Shown here one piece after another: positions 23,695 through 34,900 of a DNA stretch of 64,000 bases; position 1 is the stretch's first letter; every line of letters starts with the position of its first letter. The position numbers were made by a program, and so were the translations under genes. The notes under the pieces were generated by a model, which was not told the origin of the DNA, did no database searches, and saw nothing but the letters and a program-made list of their open reading frames with translations. This DNA comes from Gracilaria caudata (taxonomy: Eukaryota > Rhodophyta > Florideophyceae > Gracilariales > Gracilariaceae): NCBI GenBank assembly GCA_030374735.1, contig JASCIV010000011.1, forward strand, positions 1-64,000, in the 5' to 3' direction.

Positions 23695-24223
23695 TGTTCG
23701 TTCGTCTCCGAAACTCCGAATCGCTCGGTCTCTTTGCATTCCGCCCGAATCGCAAGTCTGGGTCACGGTCTCTTCCGCACAGTGCGGTCTACAGGCTGTG
23801 CAGCCGTTGCCTCAACTTTATGAGAGGTACAATCTTGCCCTCGCTGATGGAATTCTGCTCGTGGAGCCTGACAAGCTTTTCAGGTATTGGTTGCTAACCT
23901 TAACCGCACTTATCAGCGGTTGGTGAAAGGCCAGGTTATTGGTTCTATGCTTCTACATCCTGTGGCTATCGTGCCTACTCAGGTCTCTACACCCAACGAT
24001 CTCGGAGTCCTCAAAGCTGAGGAGGGGAAGGGGCCGCGGACTACTTCTTCAATCGCGATGGAACCGAAACATACGTCGAGAGAAGCTATGCCGACCTCTT
24101 CGAGAGAGAAAGTTCCGAACTCATCCGGAGACGCAGTGCCGACCTCTTCGGATAAGCTAGCATCGCCTGGTTCTGACAAGGAGGACCCCGTACGGGACCT
24201 CGACTCTCTGGACTTCAGTCACG

Positions 24224-25690
24224 TTGACTCACCGTGATAAATTACGGCAGATTCTTCGCCTGTTTACGCCAATGTGGGACGGTTCCCTGGGTACTATCGC
24301 GATTACCGAACATCCGATTGATATGCTTCCGAACGCACGGCCGATTGCGCAACACCCTTACAGAGCCGGACCGACATTTTTCATCGACTACCGCAAATTG
24401 GACGCGGCTACGATCAAAGATGTCTATCCCATCCCTAGGGTGGATGAGTGAATCGATTCACTAGGTAGTGCAAACGTGTTCACGACCCTCGACGCGAATT
24501 GGGGCTCTTGGCAAATTCCCGTAAGGGCCGAGGACCGTGATTAGACGGCTTTTACTTGTCATCAGGGACTGTACCGGTTCAACCGGATGCCCTTTGGGTA
24601 TACGAACGCGCCTGCCACTTTTTAACGAGCTGTGGACATTTTGCTCGCCCGCTTCACGTGGAAGACCTGCTTGGTTTATCTGGATGACATCATTGTCTTT
24701 TCCAGTAACCTGGACGAGCACTTAGCCTACGTACTGGATGTGACGCGAATCCTGCGCGACGCAGGCATAACACTCAAACTGAAGAAGAGCGAGTTCTTTA
24801 CCCACACTGTCAAGCGTCTCGGCCACATCATCCGTCCGGGACGGCTGTCGATGGACGAAGTGCGTGTGAAATCCCTGAAAGAGGCAGAGCACCCGCGGAC
24901 TCAGACTGAACCCAGGCGGAAACGTTTGTCATTGTCTTCCCAATGAGATTTCAAAATCTCGACACTTCTTCATGGTTTTGCAATGCATTTCCAATGCACT
25001 TGAAATTGTTAATTTTTTGAGAGTGCCTCCCTCATTATAATTTCAATAGAAGTCAATGAAACTGACAATGGTTGGAATCCTGTCAAGATCTCGTTGAAAA
25101 CTCCATGAAAACGTACCAAAAGCTTTTTCCGCCTGGGGAACTCCGATTGTTTCTCGGCTTGTGCAATGTTTATCGTCGCTTCATCCCGCACTTTGTGGAA
25201 ATCGCAGCTCCGGTGAACGAATTCCTTCGAAAAGGCCAGCCAGTCAAACTGGAACCCCTCGACGACGGTCAGTCTACGGCTTTCTCATCGCTCATTGATG
25301 CGGCGACGTCCACCGATACTGTCCTTCCCTAGGGCTGGATTGCCGTATGCGGTCAATACGGACGCGAGCAATATTCAAATTGGCTGCGTGCTGTTTCAGA
25401 CCACGGAAAGGGGCGAGCGACTGCCAATTGGTTATTGGTCACGAAGCCTCAACGTTCACGAGAGGAACAAATCGGTGCCTGAAAAGGAATATCTAGCAGT
25501 GATCTGGCCGTTACAGACCCTACGGCGCTACTTAATGGGGAGTTTTTTCGTTGTTCATACCGGTCATTCGGCCTTGCGCTGGCTTCTCTCCATTGTGGAG
25601 CCTTCTGGCCGCTTGATGCGGTGGCGTCCCAGATTGTCAGAGTTTGACTTCGAGATGAAGTAGAAGAAGAGATTCCTGAACACGCAGGTT
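24224..25690 (+). pseudogene. Chromovirus reverse transcriptase and RNase H
   Basis: RT begins with a TPMWDGSLGTIAIT-like segment and ARPIAQHPYRAGP, then jumps directly to FFIDYRKLDAATIKDVYPI. Roughly 40 residues that normally lie between (SPWASPVV..KKDG region) are missing. The polymerase active site YLDDIIVFS is intact near 24680, and FNRMPFGYTNAPATF precedes it. RNase H follows (NTDASNIQIGCVLFQ, EKEYLAVIWPLQTLRRYL, to about 25660). In-frame stops occur near 24449, 24541, 24625 and 25330. A 227-bp MITE splits the connection domain at 24911. Confidence 0.85.
24911..25137 (+). mobile_element. 227-bp MITE, copy 2, inside the chromovirus
   Basis: It has the same length and about 80% sequence identity by eye to 12565-12791. 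The ends are CCCAGGCGGAAAC and CCGCCTGGG. Flanking triplets are GAA (24908-24910) and GAA (25138-25140). Removing the element plus one triplet (230 bases) rejoins the two polymerase frames in phase. Confidence 0.9.
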
Positions 25691-25726
25691 GACGCGCTTT
25701 CCCGCCTTCCTACTGCGGCCGAAGCG

Positions 25727-26950
25727 ATGCCAGTGGATGATCTGGACGTGCCGTGCTTTATGATGAAGGACTACGAGAGCGATGCCGAAGAAGATTCCGA
25801 AGGTTGGGACTTCTACGACGCTGTTCTAGCCGTCTCTAATGCTACGCCCGTACCGGGTTCTTTCGTGCCGATTACTCCAGACGAGCTCATTCGGGAACAG
25901 CACACAGACCAATTCTGTACTGGGATTCGTAGCGGTCTGAACGCTGGAGCCGACGTGCCTTTTGTCGAGAACGACCAAGGATTCTTGGTCCGAACTGTGG
26001 GAAACACGCCACAGATTGTGGTCCCTCACTCGCTTCAAGCACGAGTGTTGCACCCACCCTGGGGATCGAAAGTTGTACTATACCCCCAGGAGGGGCTCCT
26101 ACGGGCCAGAGATAGCATTCGATGCGTATGCCACAGAGCGTGGTTGTTCTGATTGCGCGAAGAACCGCGTCAAGCTGCGGAAGTACTCGAAAGAGCTGGT
26201 CCTTTTCCCTGCTAGGGCACCGCTCAAGTTTGTTGCCATCGATTTACTCGGCGAGCTCGTAAGGACACGCCGGGGTAACCGGTTCTATTGGTCATAACCG
26301 ACCGCTTTTCTAAGCTGTTTCGGACTGTGCCGCTTACGAGGATTACCGCTAGTGCGGTCGCGCAAGCTTTCGTTACCCACTGGGTGTTTGTCTACAGAAC
26401 GCCGATTGATCTGCTGTCGGATAACGGACCGCAGTTCGCGGCTAGGTTCTTTCAGGATATCTGTCGAATTCTCTACATTAAGAACTGGTTTCCTACAACC
26501 TACCATTCGCAGAGTAACGGCCAAGTCGAGCGCTTTAGCCGCACAATGCTGAACGCATTGCGGACATTCGTCGCCGATCATGCTTCGGACTGGGATCTGT
26601 ACACCGACGCAGTGACATATGCCTACAACACACAGGTTCATTGCACTACACGGGTCCCGCCGTTCGAGCTCGTTTTGTCACGCGTGCCACCTTCAGTGGT
26701 CATTTAGCCTCGGCCAAAGTTGGATCAGTTTCCCTCGCCACGCCTACACAGGGACGCCTGGCAGGAATGGCTCGAGAAGATTATCCCGCAGGTTGGGCAA
26801 CATATCGCTAAGACACAGGCCGCGTACAAGCAGAACTTTGACGCGAGGATGCGAAAGAATGCCCCGCAAATTCGGGCTGGTGACTTCGCCTTCATACGTA
26901 AGGAACATTAATATCCGGAGAAGGGAAAGCGACACAAGGTTTCGCCGATT
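25727..26950 (+). pseudogene. Chromovirus integrase
   Basis: The zinc-binding HHCC domain is damaged: only the CSDCAKNR cysteine pair near 26145-26168 is clear. The core is well preserved, with all three acidic residues: D in KFVAIDLLGEL (about 26240), D in DLLSDNGPQFAARF (about 26420) and E in SQSNGQVERFSRTM (about 26520). The C-terminal GPY/F-like region continues to about 27000. Frames change near 26150 and 26290, and a TAG follows at 26705. Confidence 0.85.
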
Positions 26951-26999
26951 GCGGATGGTCCTTATAAGGTTATTGCTACGACCGACACAACGGTAGTTC

Positions 27000-28510
27000 T
27001 GGATGTGGACGGCCAGCATAAGCGATGTTCGCGAGATCTTTTCGCGCCTACGCTAACGCCTGGTACTCAGGAACTAGAGCCAAGTTCGTCGGCAGACGCA
27101 ACATCGTCTACGCCTGAAGCCGTCGGAACGGAAACACACACGGCACCTTCTGTGCTGCCGCGCCCAGAACTTGGGCCTGCTGATTTGCCGCAAACTTCGG
27201 ACTCAGCTGTGCCTACGTCTAAGGACAACGCTGCTCACATAAGGAGTCGAGTTCTGGCCCCTTTGGGGATTTTTAACGTCCGCCCCGTCGCTTCACCTGA
27301 GGAGGGGGAGGGGAGAGCTCCTTCTCTGTCGCTTTCGCCGTCGGGACGGAGTTTCCTTTGCAGTCCTCTGCTCACGGAAGTGCTACGCCCACACGGGAAG
27401 TAAAGCCGGAAAGCCCGGACAGGAACGAGATCACGGGAGTTGCGCACGGGAGACGCGCATAGCCTACCGGAGTCCTCTGATGTAGACACATATCCCTCGT
27501 CGCCCAAGCGCCAGGTCGCCCAGCACGATTTCACGCCTGCAAAGGATACGTGGCCGGACGTCCGGGAGGCACGCATCGACGGGTGTACTGCAGAAGCCGC
27601 CCCACACACGGGAGATCGGACGCTTTCGTGGACGGAGCCCAACCTCGTACATGACCTACAGCTGAATCGCTCGCACACACCCGCGGATGGTCTCGTTACT
27701 GAGGACGCACAACCAGCGGAAGGCGAATCATCGCCGCGGACTGAGACCATCCGTAGAGGCGCTACAGTCGTGGATAGTGCTATGCCCCAGTCGCGGAACG
27801 AGAACTGAAGGACGCACGGTAGGGAACGTACGAAGCGAGCCGGATTACCGGGACAGGATGCAGACCGAATCGGTAGAGCCGCTCCACTCGCAGATATCCT
27901 CATTCCGCAATCGGAGAGAGTGCGCACAGGAGAGGTTAGTCCTGGTAGCCTGAGAGAAGCCGGAACTCCGGAAAGAGAGAAGTTGGTGGGGAGAAACCGT
28001 GCTGTTACGACAGACCCGACTTCGGGAAACCTTGATCGTAACGACGGTGTAGTATCAGACGCCGCAAGTCTCGCAGGAAAGCCAGAGTCACGGAACGAGC
28101 GCTCGCTCCAAGATTTTAACCTTGGAGCAAATCGCAGCACCTTTCCGCTAACTGAAGAAATTGCCAAACGATATGTGCCCGCCACAGGGCCCGAGTTCTC
28201 AAAATTCCACCATTCCGAAATAGAATCGTCTCACCACGGCACCGCGTCGGTTCAGGTCACACAGCTCGCCGTGCATGGCGAAACGACGCCGTCTCACGTG
28301 ACGGAACACCACATGCTGTAACGACGCAATGCGGATTCTTCACCATCACGACGGCTGATCTCGTCGGAGCGCCGCGCCTAGGCGAATGACCACGGCCGAA
28401 ACTCGGCTCTTGCCCAACCAAATGGTGCACGGGACAGATTTTCGCATAGCCTAAGAGTTAGAAAAACACCCCGGTCCCCACGAACTGCATTGACTGGTAT
28501 GTAGGACGCG
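27000..28510 (+). other. Long linker between integrase and chromodomain
   Basis: About 1.5 kb reads in plus-strand frames rich in Ser, Pro, Thr, Glu and Arg, with several stops and no domain. Such a long spacer is unusual; in most chromoviruses the chromodomain follows integrase closely. A purine tract CTGAGGAGGGGGAGGGGAG at about 27297-27316 resembles the terminal polypurine tract. Confidence 0.5.
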
Positions 28511-28771
28511 TTGCCGTCGCGAGGGAAGCTCGTTACGAGCACTACTGCAGCCGACCGCGAACGACCCCACGAAGCCTCGACCGAGGACACATTAGCCAAG
28601 CCGCACACTGAGCGGAGTGTTCTCGATCGCGATTATGTTGTGGACCGTACCGATTCGCACGGCATAACTCCTGATGGAGAGCTTTTGTATCGAGTCCTTT
28701 GGTACGCTTACGTCTCATCTGAGGATACGCACGAGCCTATTGAGCACCTGCTTCGCCCTAAGGTCTTTTAA
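28511..28771 (+). pseudogene. Chromovirus chromodomain
   Basis: The C-terminal 50 residues read DYVVDRTDSHG...ELLYRVLWYAYV, DTHEPIEHLL. These match the chromodomain pattern of a Y-V-V-[ED] strand, a Y-x-V-x-W-x-G-[YF] strand (Gly replaced by Ala here) and a D-x-T-x-E-P helix start. In chromoviruses this module targets integration to particular chromatin. The upstream boundary is uncertain. Confidence 0.8.
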
Positions 28772-29807
28772 TACCGCCGCCGATCGCGTACACCGATACC
28801 GACTATGGTGGACAATGCCAAAATGGGTTGACCGCAAACACTATTTAGCGCAAGCCGCCTCACGGATCAGACCGCTTCATGTGGAACAAATGTCGCATTT
28901 GCGGAGATGCCACTGTTAATGTGGAAAAAGAAGAAGAAGAAGAAGAAGAGGAAGAGGACACACGAAAAGAAGTTATAAAGTTTTTTTTGCGTTAGCCGCC
29001 TATGCAGAAGCCCGAACTCCCTGCGGTCTTCCTCTCGCGAGACCCAGTCCTTGAAAAGGGGGAGGGAGAAGAACAAAAAGTTTGAGCCAAACCGACAGTG
29101 GCAGGAAGGTTTACCAGGCTCACCACTGTTGTGGGGCTTGCCCTACTTTTATTATATCTATGAGAAGCTTCGTTGCCTCTACTGAGGTTAGGCACCCGAT
29201 GGCACGGCACCCGGAGTTTTGCCCACTCTAGGTAGGTTTCGCGCTGCGATCGCTTGCAAAACCGACTCTTCGGTGACTGTGACGGAAACGGCTTCGTTAG
29301 AGTCACTTTCCGGGTGTCCAGTACGAACTTTCTCGACCTCGATTGACTGCTTCGAGTCATGAGATGCCCGTTTTCAAGCCGGTTGTTCGGTAATTTGCGA
29401 AAATCCGAAAGCTCGGAAGTTGTGGTTTCGCCTCTAAGGCTTCTGTAGCCGACGGAATGACGCTATCGACGTTGGGAAAATAACTAATGTAATGCCTCGG
29501 ACTCTGTGGGCAGGCGCAGGACTGGTTCATGGTGGTGGAGGTTTGTGAGCCGCTGCACTGCGAATGACGAACCCCATGCTGGGGAGGTGTTCGTGAGCGA
29601 AACGAGGAGGCTCAGGCAGATCCGACGTATCGAGACAGCGCTGATACCTCTGCTATGAGACTAGGAGCCTATCTGCCGCCACAGGTGCGGTGAGGACAAT
29701 TTTTTGAAGCCTTAAAAGAGGAAGTGAGAACGCCGTGGTGGAAGAATATTGGAGAGTGTTCGCCCAAAGAAGGAGTGATGTTGCCGAACTTCTCGGGTGT
29801 TACCACC
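28772..29807 (+). other. Chromovirus 3' non-coding region
   Basis: It contains a GAA/GGA simple repeat (28928-28956) and an internal polypurine-like tract (about 29053-29075, AAAAGGGGGAGGGAGAAGAA). No coding frame is supported. The same tract and following bases recur at about 7806 in the older relic. Confidence 0.5.
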
Positions 29808-29821
29808 TGAAGAGGGGGAGA
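29808..29821 (+). promoter_or_regulatory. Chromovirus polypurine tract
   Basis: CTGAAGAGGGGGAGA precedes the TGTAGTGC start of the 3' LTR directly. It equals the tract at 10561-10574 in position and form. Confidence 0.7.
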
Positions 29822-30106
29822 TGTAGTGCAAAACGCTCTCTTGGGAATGCGATCGTTTGCTCTTTTTGGGGTTGGTTTCCGTTTCCGGCGGTAACGCCCT
29901 CGATAGAGGGGGTGCACTAGTTTTTTGGCTCATACTTGGGATTTCCCTATGAAGGGTGGTTTGCATTGCACACGTGTGCAATAGGCCGCATTGGCGGATG
30001 CGCCGTGGCAAGGGACGGCAAGATTGCCACGTGTGGAGTAGTGGCCGGCAGTGCCGGATGACTTAGATATTTTCTTGATATTTTTGTCAGCCGTATATAT
30101 AGTGGC
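29822..30106 (+). repeat. Chromovirus 3' LTR, truncated
   Basis: It matches 21603-21887 over 285 bp, then stops in mid-LTR at GTGGC. The next base begins a pogo-like relic. The missing 567 bp were not found downstream. Confidence 0.88.
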
Positions 30107-31440
30107 CGGTCACGTTCTTCCTCAGTTCTTCATGTATTCCGGAAAGCATTGTACGAAGCGGTGGTTCGAGCGACTTCATGAAGACATCTTCAAATATAAT
30201 AACGGAATTCCATCATGGCTCACAAGGGAGGACTGGGCTCTCGAAAGGGCGGGAGATGTACCATCTGAAAACGGCTTAACCACCAGAAAGATTGTTCCAT
30301 TCCTGATTAATCACTTCGTTTGCCATGCCAGACCACTCGATACGCCAAGTTCGAAACTGCTGCTCTTGGTCGATGGCCACAAATCGAGAAGTAAATACGA
30401 ATGGCTGGAGCCAGCAAAAGAGCAAGATGTAAAAGTGACTCAAGGACCTGCGAACGACTCCCATTTTCCGCAAGCCAATGATAATGTCGTGAATCGTACC
30501 TTCAGGGCTCCACGAAAATCATGCACGATGATCTCTCAAGAGGGGTTCACATCGACATCACGGACATGTCCAACTAATTGAAACTCGGGTTTGCGGGATA
30601 TCGCGCGATTAAGGCTGGCGTTTTCAAGCAAGCGTTTGAAAATACAGGACTGTGGCCCATGGACTTTAGATTCGTCAAATGGGCGGAAGGAAATTGGAAG
30701 AGCACCAACGAGGAAAATGAGGGAAGGCTTACAAATCGAAAGCCTCTAACTGAGGAAAGGCACTGGGAGAAGGGTTCAAAGCTTTTCGAGGGACCAGAAT
30801 CGATTGCTCACAAATGCAGGCAACTTGAGTCATAACGGAGCATGGTGGTGGTATAAACAGTATTATCGAGCAACGTACTCCACCAAAGAAGATATTGATC
30901 AAATTAGACGAAGAAGCTGTTGATCAGAACACGCTTTTGATGGACACCCCAGCACTTTTTCTGACATACGCAAAACTCATCGCGAAGAGCAAACAAGCGG
31001 AGGAATTGGAGGCGAAAGAGGCTGCTAGAAAGGAGAGGTGGAAAGAAGAGAAGGAGAATTTGAAGTCGTTGAAAGCCGAAAAGGCCGAAGTAAAAGCCTA
31101 GGAGAAAGAAAATGTAGGAAGGAAACCGAGAAGTTCAGAAAAGCAAAGGCCCAAACAACTGCGACGGAAGCTGCCGGAAAGCAGAAAAGACAGAGAGCTT
31201 CTGAAGCAGAAAAAGCCAAGAAAGCGGCTTTTAGAAAAAAAAGGTTTGGAGGATATAATAACGAAGCCAAAGGGGAAAGAAAAGGCTAGAATTCATAGAA
31301 AACTGAGCACGAGAGGTTCAAAGGCATAAAAGGCTTCTGTGATACGGAAAGCAAAGAAATCTAAAGGGCCTGATGAATTGGTTGGAAAGAATTTGAATTT
31401 ATCGAAAGCGGAACAGAAAGTCTTATATTAATTTTTTGGT
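30107..31440 (+). pseudogene. pogo/jerky-like transposase C-terminal half
   Basis: The first frame (to 30581) has TPSSKLLLLVDGHKSR, matching the second catalytic Asp motif (LLLDGH-x-[ST]-H) of DDE_1 transposases. A later frame (30578-30835) has AGVFKQAFENTGLWPMDF, the conserved helix after the third acidic residue. The last part (30895-31289) is extremely Lys/Glu/Ala-rich, a coiled-coil-like tail common in these proteins. Frameshifts are present near 30580 and 31100. The N-terminal half is absent. Confidence 0.65.
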
Positions 31441-32699
31441 GTTTAAAGTAGAATGGGAGTTCCACATTGAATTAGGGGTTTTTAATTAAGCGTTTTTTCT
31501 TTCGGGTTTAAGCCTTCAATTCAACGCCATTCTTAGATTTGAAATAAAGGAGCAACTCTTATTTTCTGCACACGTGAGCCTGTGAAGACTCGAAACCAAG
31601 GCATCTGGGCCTCGGTTGAGGAACGCGTTGCGCCTCCGCTACAATAGCACGCACTTCAATTTCATCTTTGCAAATCTCATTGCAGGAGTGCGTATGGAGG
31701 TAGCAGTTGCACGAAGCCCATTCAGAAGTATGCACGTCTTGAAAAACAGCAATGAATCGTACAAAATACATCACACGCTTGTTTAGCGAAATGCTTAAGG
31801 AATGAAGTCCACAAGAACGTGTTGCATACATACTTATCACCGCCTTTCTTTTGATTTACGTTTATGAGAAATTTAAAATGCAAAGCTTAATAGATCATCA
31901 GACGGAATCTCATAGCAAACTTGTTGACTCTCGTCATGTTGCATAGGTGGTTGCAGTCCATGCGCTGGTGATAGCTATGCAGCAAAGCTGATTTCACTTT
32001 GGGGTGGTGCTGATGGCGGTAGGAACGCTACATCATTCTTCGTCTTCAAAGGCGCTGGAGAATTGCTACTCAAAGCGCGAGCAAAAAAAGAATGCTGCGT
32101 TCCACGCTTAGTATAAAGACAAGTGATAAGTTCTGCCATCAGAGTAGGCCTTCTCAATTACGGATTTTTCCCTTAGACCCCAAGCTTTCGATTCCAGCCA
32201 ATTTGCAAGATTTTCAAATATGGAGCGACGCTTATTTCGTGTACAAGTGTAACAGTACAAGCCTGAAATATTTTGCAGCAAGCCGCTTCAGAACATTGTC
32301 GGCAATCAACATTTCAGCTTTCTGCATACCCATAGTATCTCCTCGCCTTGGAAATGCTGTGAAATTTGGCTTTGGGCGAGACAGTGTGTGTATCTAAACC
32401 TCAGGTCTTGCGTCGGAATAGTTATCGTCGGTGCGAAGCCTAGAACACACTGGTAGTTAACCAGAATTTGAAAGTTTAATCAAAAAGAGTCTTCTGCTTA
32501 ATAGAGTACAAAGAGCTACATTTACGGTATTGAAGCGCAATTCATAACGCAAGAAACATATGTGAACAACGGTTGAGCACCGCACAAATTTTTGTAGTAC
32601 AAATGGTTTTGCAGCGTTTGTGCATAGCAGGGATACGACGGACTGGTTGAGATCGCGATGTAAATGATACCATTCCCATCCTTGGAGGGTGCGCTCATT
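31441..32699. other. No gene recognised
   Basis: Only short open frames on both strands, none with recognisable motifs, and no terminal repeats located. Confidence 0.4.
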
Positions 32700-32851
32700 A
32701 GCGATGGTACGCGCACAAGCTCTATGTATGAGGTCCGGAGCCCCTCTGCACTACGACCAAGTGTTACAGCCCAAAGACAAGGCGGAATAAGCATAGGATT
32801 ACCGGGCCACTCTGATGCGCGCCCTTAGTTTTGCCGCTATTTCAAAATAAG
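32700..32851 (+). repeat. Dispersed repeat R, 5' half of split copy
   Basis: It matches 11440-11590. It is interrupted exactly at the 8-bp duplication AAAATAAG (32844-32851) by the hAT element and resumes at 36694. Confidence 0.7.
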
Positions 32852-33084
32852 TATAGAAACATTTAAAACGTTCCATTCTTTTTGCGAACGTTTTCAATGT
32901 TTTGTAAACATCTAAAACATTCACATCACGCTCAAAACATCTTACAGTAGATTACAGAGTTCATATTCAAAATTTGAACTTGAATGCCTATCACAGGAAT
33001 TCAAGAAGCAAACAATGCTCAACTGTAGTACATCCCTCGCAAACAAAGCACGAATAACACGCCAAACGAATTGCCCTTTCGATC

Positions 33085-34900
33085 ATGGGACGTCCCAAGG
33101 CCAATTGCTGGGCATTCTTTGAAAAAATAGCACCAACTACAGGCTTTAAAACCCCGAGAGCAAAATGCAAGTACTGTCTCAAATCTGTGTCAGCAAGTTC
33201 CGTCAATATGGACACCCAGGCTCGAAACTGCACAGAAACCAAGCGCTCTATAGGAGCTCTAATTGAACCAAACCCTCAGAAACCAATTGCTTTACACCCT
33301 CAAAACGCAACTCCGGGCTCTTCCCATGTCAGCATGCAGGGCCAAATTTCATCCAACCCAAACCGCATAATTGGCAGAGAACCATTAAGTCACATTTGGA
33401 ATAGTACTATCTCCTCTCAAAGATTCCAAACTCTAGACTTGCTTTTGGCAAAAGCAATACATGAAACAGCGTCATCGTTTCGTATTTTTGAACATAAGTC
33501 ATGGTTTACTTTTTTCAGAAGTTGGCTCCAAACCGAAAGTGCCGTCAGTTCCGAGAATCTCTGGTGAACTCCTTGAGAAGGTGTACACAAATTGTATGGA
33601 ATCCTGCCTGAACTATATAAGGGAGAGCCACGGTGGAGTTCTTTCAATTGATGTCGCTACTAATAGGCTATCAAAATCTGTGAGCAACGTTATACTTCAC
33701 ACACCGCTGCCGATTTTTGTTGAATATATGAAGACGGATCTACATCGTGAGACATCCCAGCACTTGGCCGCGAAGTTATAGAACTGTATCCAACGCATGG
33801 ATTAGAGAACGGGTATCTCTACTTGATTGGGATTTATATCTGATTCAAGCAACAGTATGCGGCTTTACGAAACCTTCTGGTTGAACAGCATACATTCAAG
33901 TTGGCTTATGGTTGTGCTACTGACTGTCTGCACAACTTTAGCATGGACATTGGAAAAATAAGTGCAATTTCTCAGACTATCAAATATGCTCTATATGTGT
34001 CAAAGACGTTTGAAAACGTTGGGATGGCGCGCAAGATTTATGAATCAATAAGCTTAAAAGAGCTACAAAAAGGTGCACAGCATGTTATTGTTTTCTCCTA
34101 CGCGTTGGACTACTGTCAACCTCATGCTCTTGCGACTGTTGAAGGTACAGACTGTACTTGCACATTTACGTTACGCTTTGGTGAGCGAACTCAAAGAAAT
34201 ATTGACGAAAACTTTCAGTTGCCGGAGCCTCTAACAGTGATTTTGTCCAGCCAATCGTTTTAGTCTCGAGTTCGCGACGCGTACTTTCCTTTTAACCAAT
34301 TGTCGATCTTCATTGGTCTTTTGGAAGGCAACTCCGCCACTATGGCTGATGTTTACGCTACATTTGTGGCTACGCTGCTTTGTTTAAGGTCTTCGAACGT
34401 GTTGAGTGCGAGCGAGAAGCAAGTACTGGAAGTTTCTTTATTTCGCCGATGGAATAGAATATATAGTGCTATGCATACATTGGCGTTGCGCTGCGATCCT
34501 TTTTACGAAGAGTTAAGACACTTCGTCACCGCTCATTTTGGATGTGCTGTCTTGGAGTTAGGCAAAGAGTCTCTTACGGACCAATGCCCTACGGCGATTG
34601 AAGAGATAGTTGTTGATGAATAACATGCGCAAATGCTTCTTTCGGACCACCATCAGCTCTGTGTGACACCAAGTGCTTTACTCTCATAGCTTAAACACGC
34701 ACACCCCCGCTTTGTTTGGGGCCAATTGCGTGAGATTCTTCCTTGCTTGTCCACCGCTCTAGATGAAGTATATCGCGCACCCGCCTCGACTGCAGCCGTT
34801 GAACGCAACCACAAGATTTCAAAGAGAGACTTTCGCAGCGACGATGTCGTATGAATGATTTGAACGTTGAACGTCAAGTCGCTATAGCGCACAACACGGC
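33085..34900 (+). pseudogene. hAT transposase, BED finger to dimerisation domain
   Basis: The start MGRPKANCWAFFEKI, then KCKYC, is a BED-type zinc finger (W..F...C..C). A hAT core follows: GGVLSIDVATN with ILHTPLPIFVEY (about 33635-33740), and GCATDCLHNFSMDI (about 33910), equivalent to C-x-A-H-x-[LI]-N-L. The end carries STAAVERNHKISKRDF (about 34785-34835), the signature of the C-terminal dimerisation domain. The frame is broken at least near 33560, 33780, 34260 and 34620. The A-H of the CAAH motif reads T-D, so the catalytic fold is damaged as well. Confidence 0.8.

Larger units (their letters stand above)
21603..30106 (+). mobile_element. Ty3/gypsy chromovirus, full-length but decayed
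   Basis: The order is 5' LTR (21603-22454), gag, protease, RT, RNase H, integrase, long linker, chromodomain, polypurine tract, truncated 3' LTR (29822-30106). The presence of a chromodomain after integrase defines it as a chromovirus. The element contains many stops and a nested MITE at 24911-25137, and its 3' LTR stops after 285 bp, so it cannot be autonomous. The first 285 bp of the two LTRs align without net length change but with numerous substitutions, so the insertion is not recent. Confidence 0.9.

Noticed and set aside
27235..28185. 316-codon open frame on the minus strand inside the chromovirus
   Set aside because: It is antisense to the linker region, rich in Ser, Arg and Pro as expected from GC-rich sequence, and has no motif. 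Treated as a shadow.
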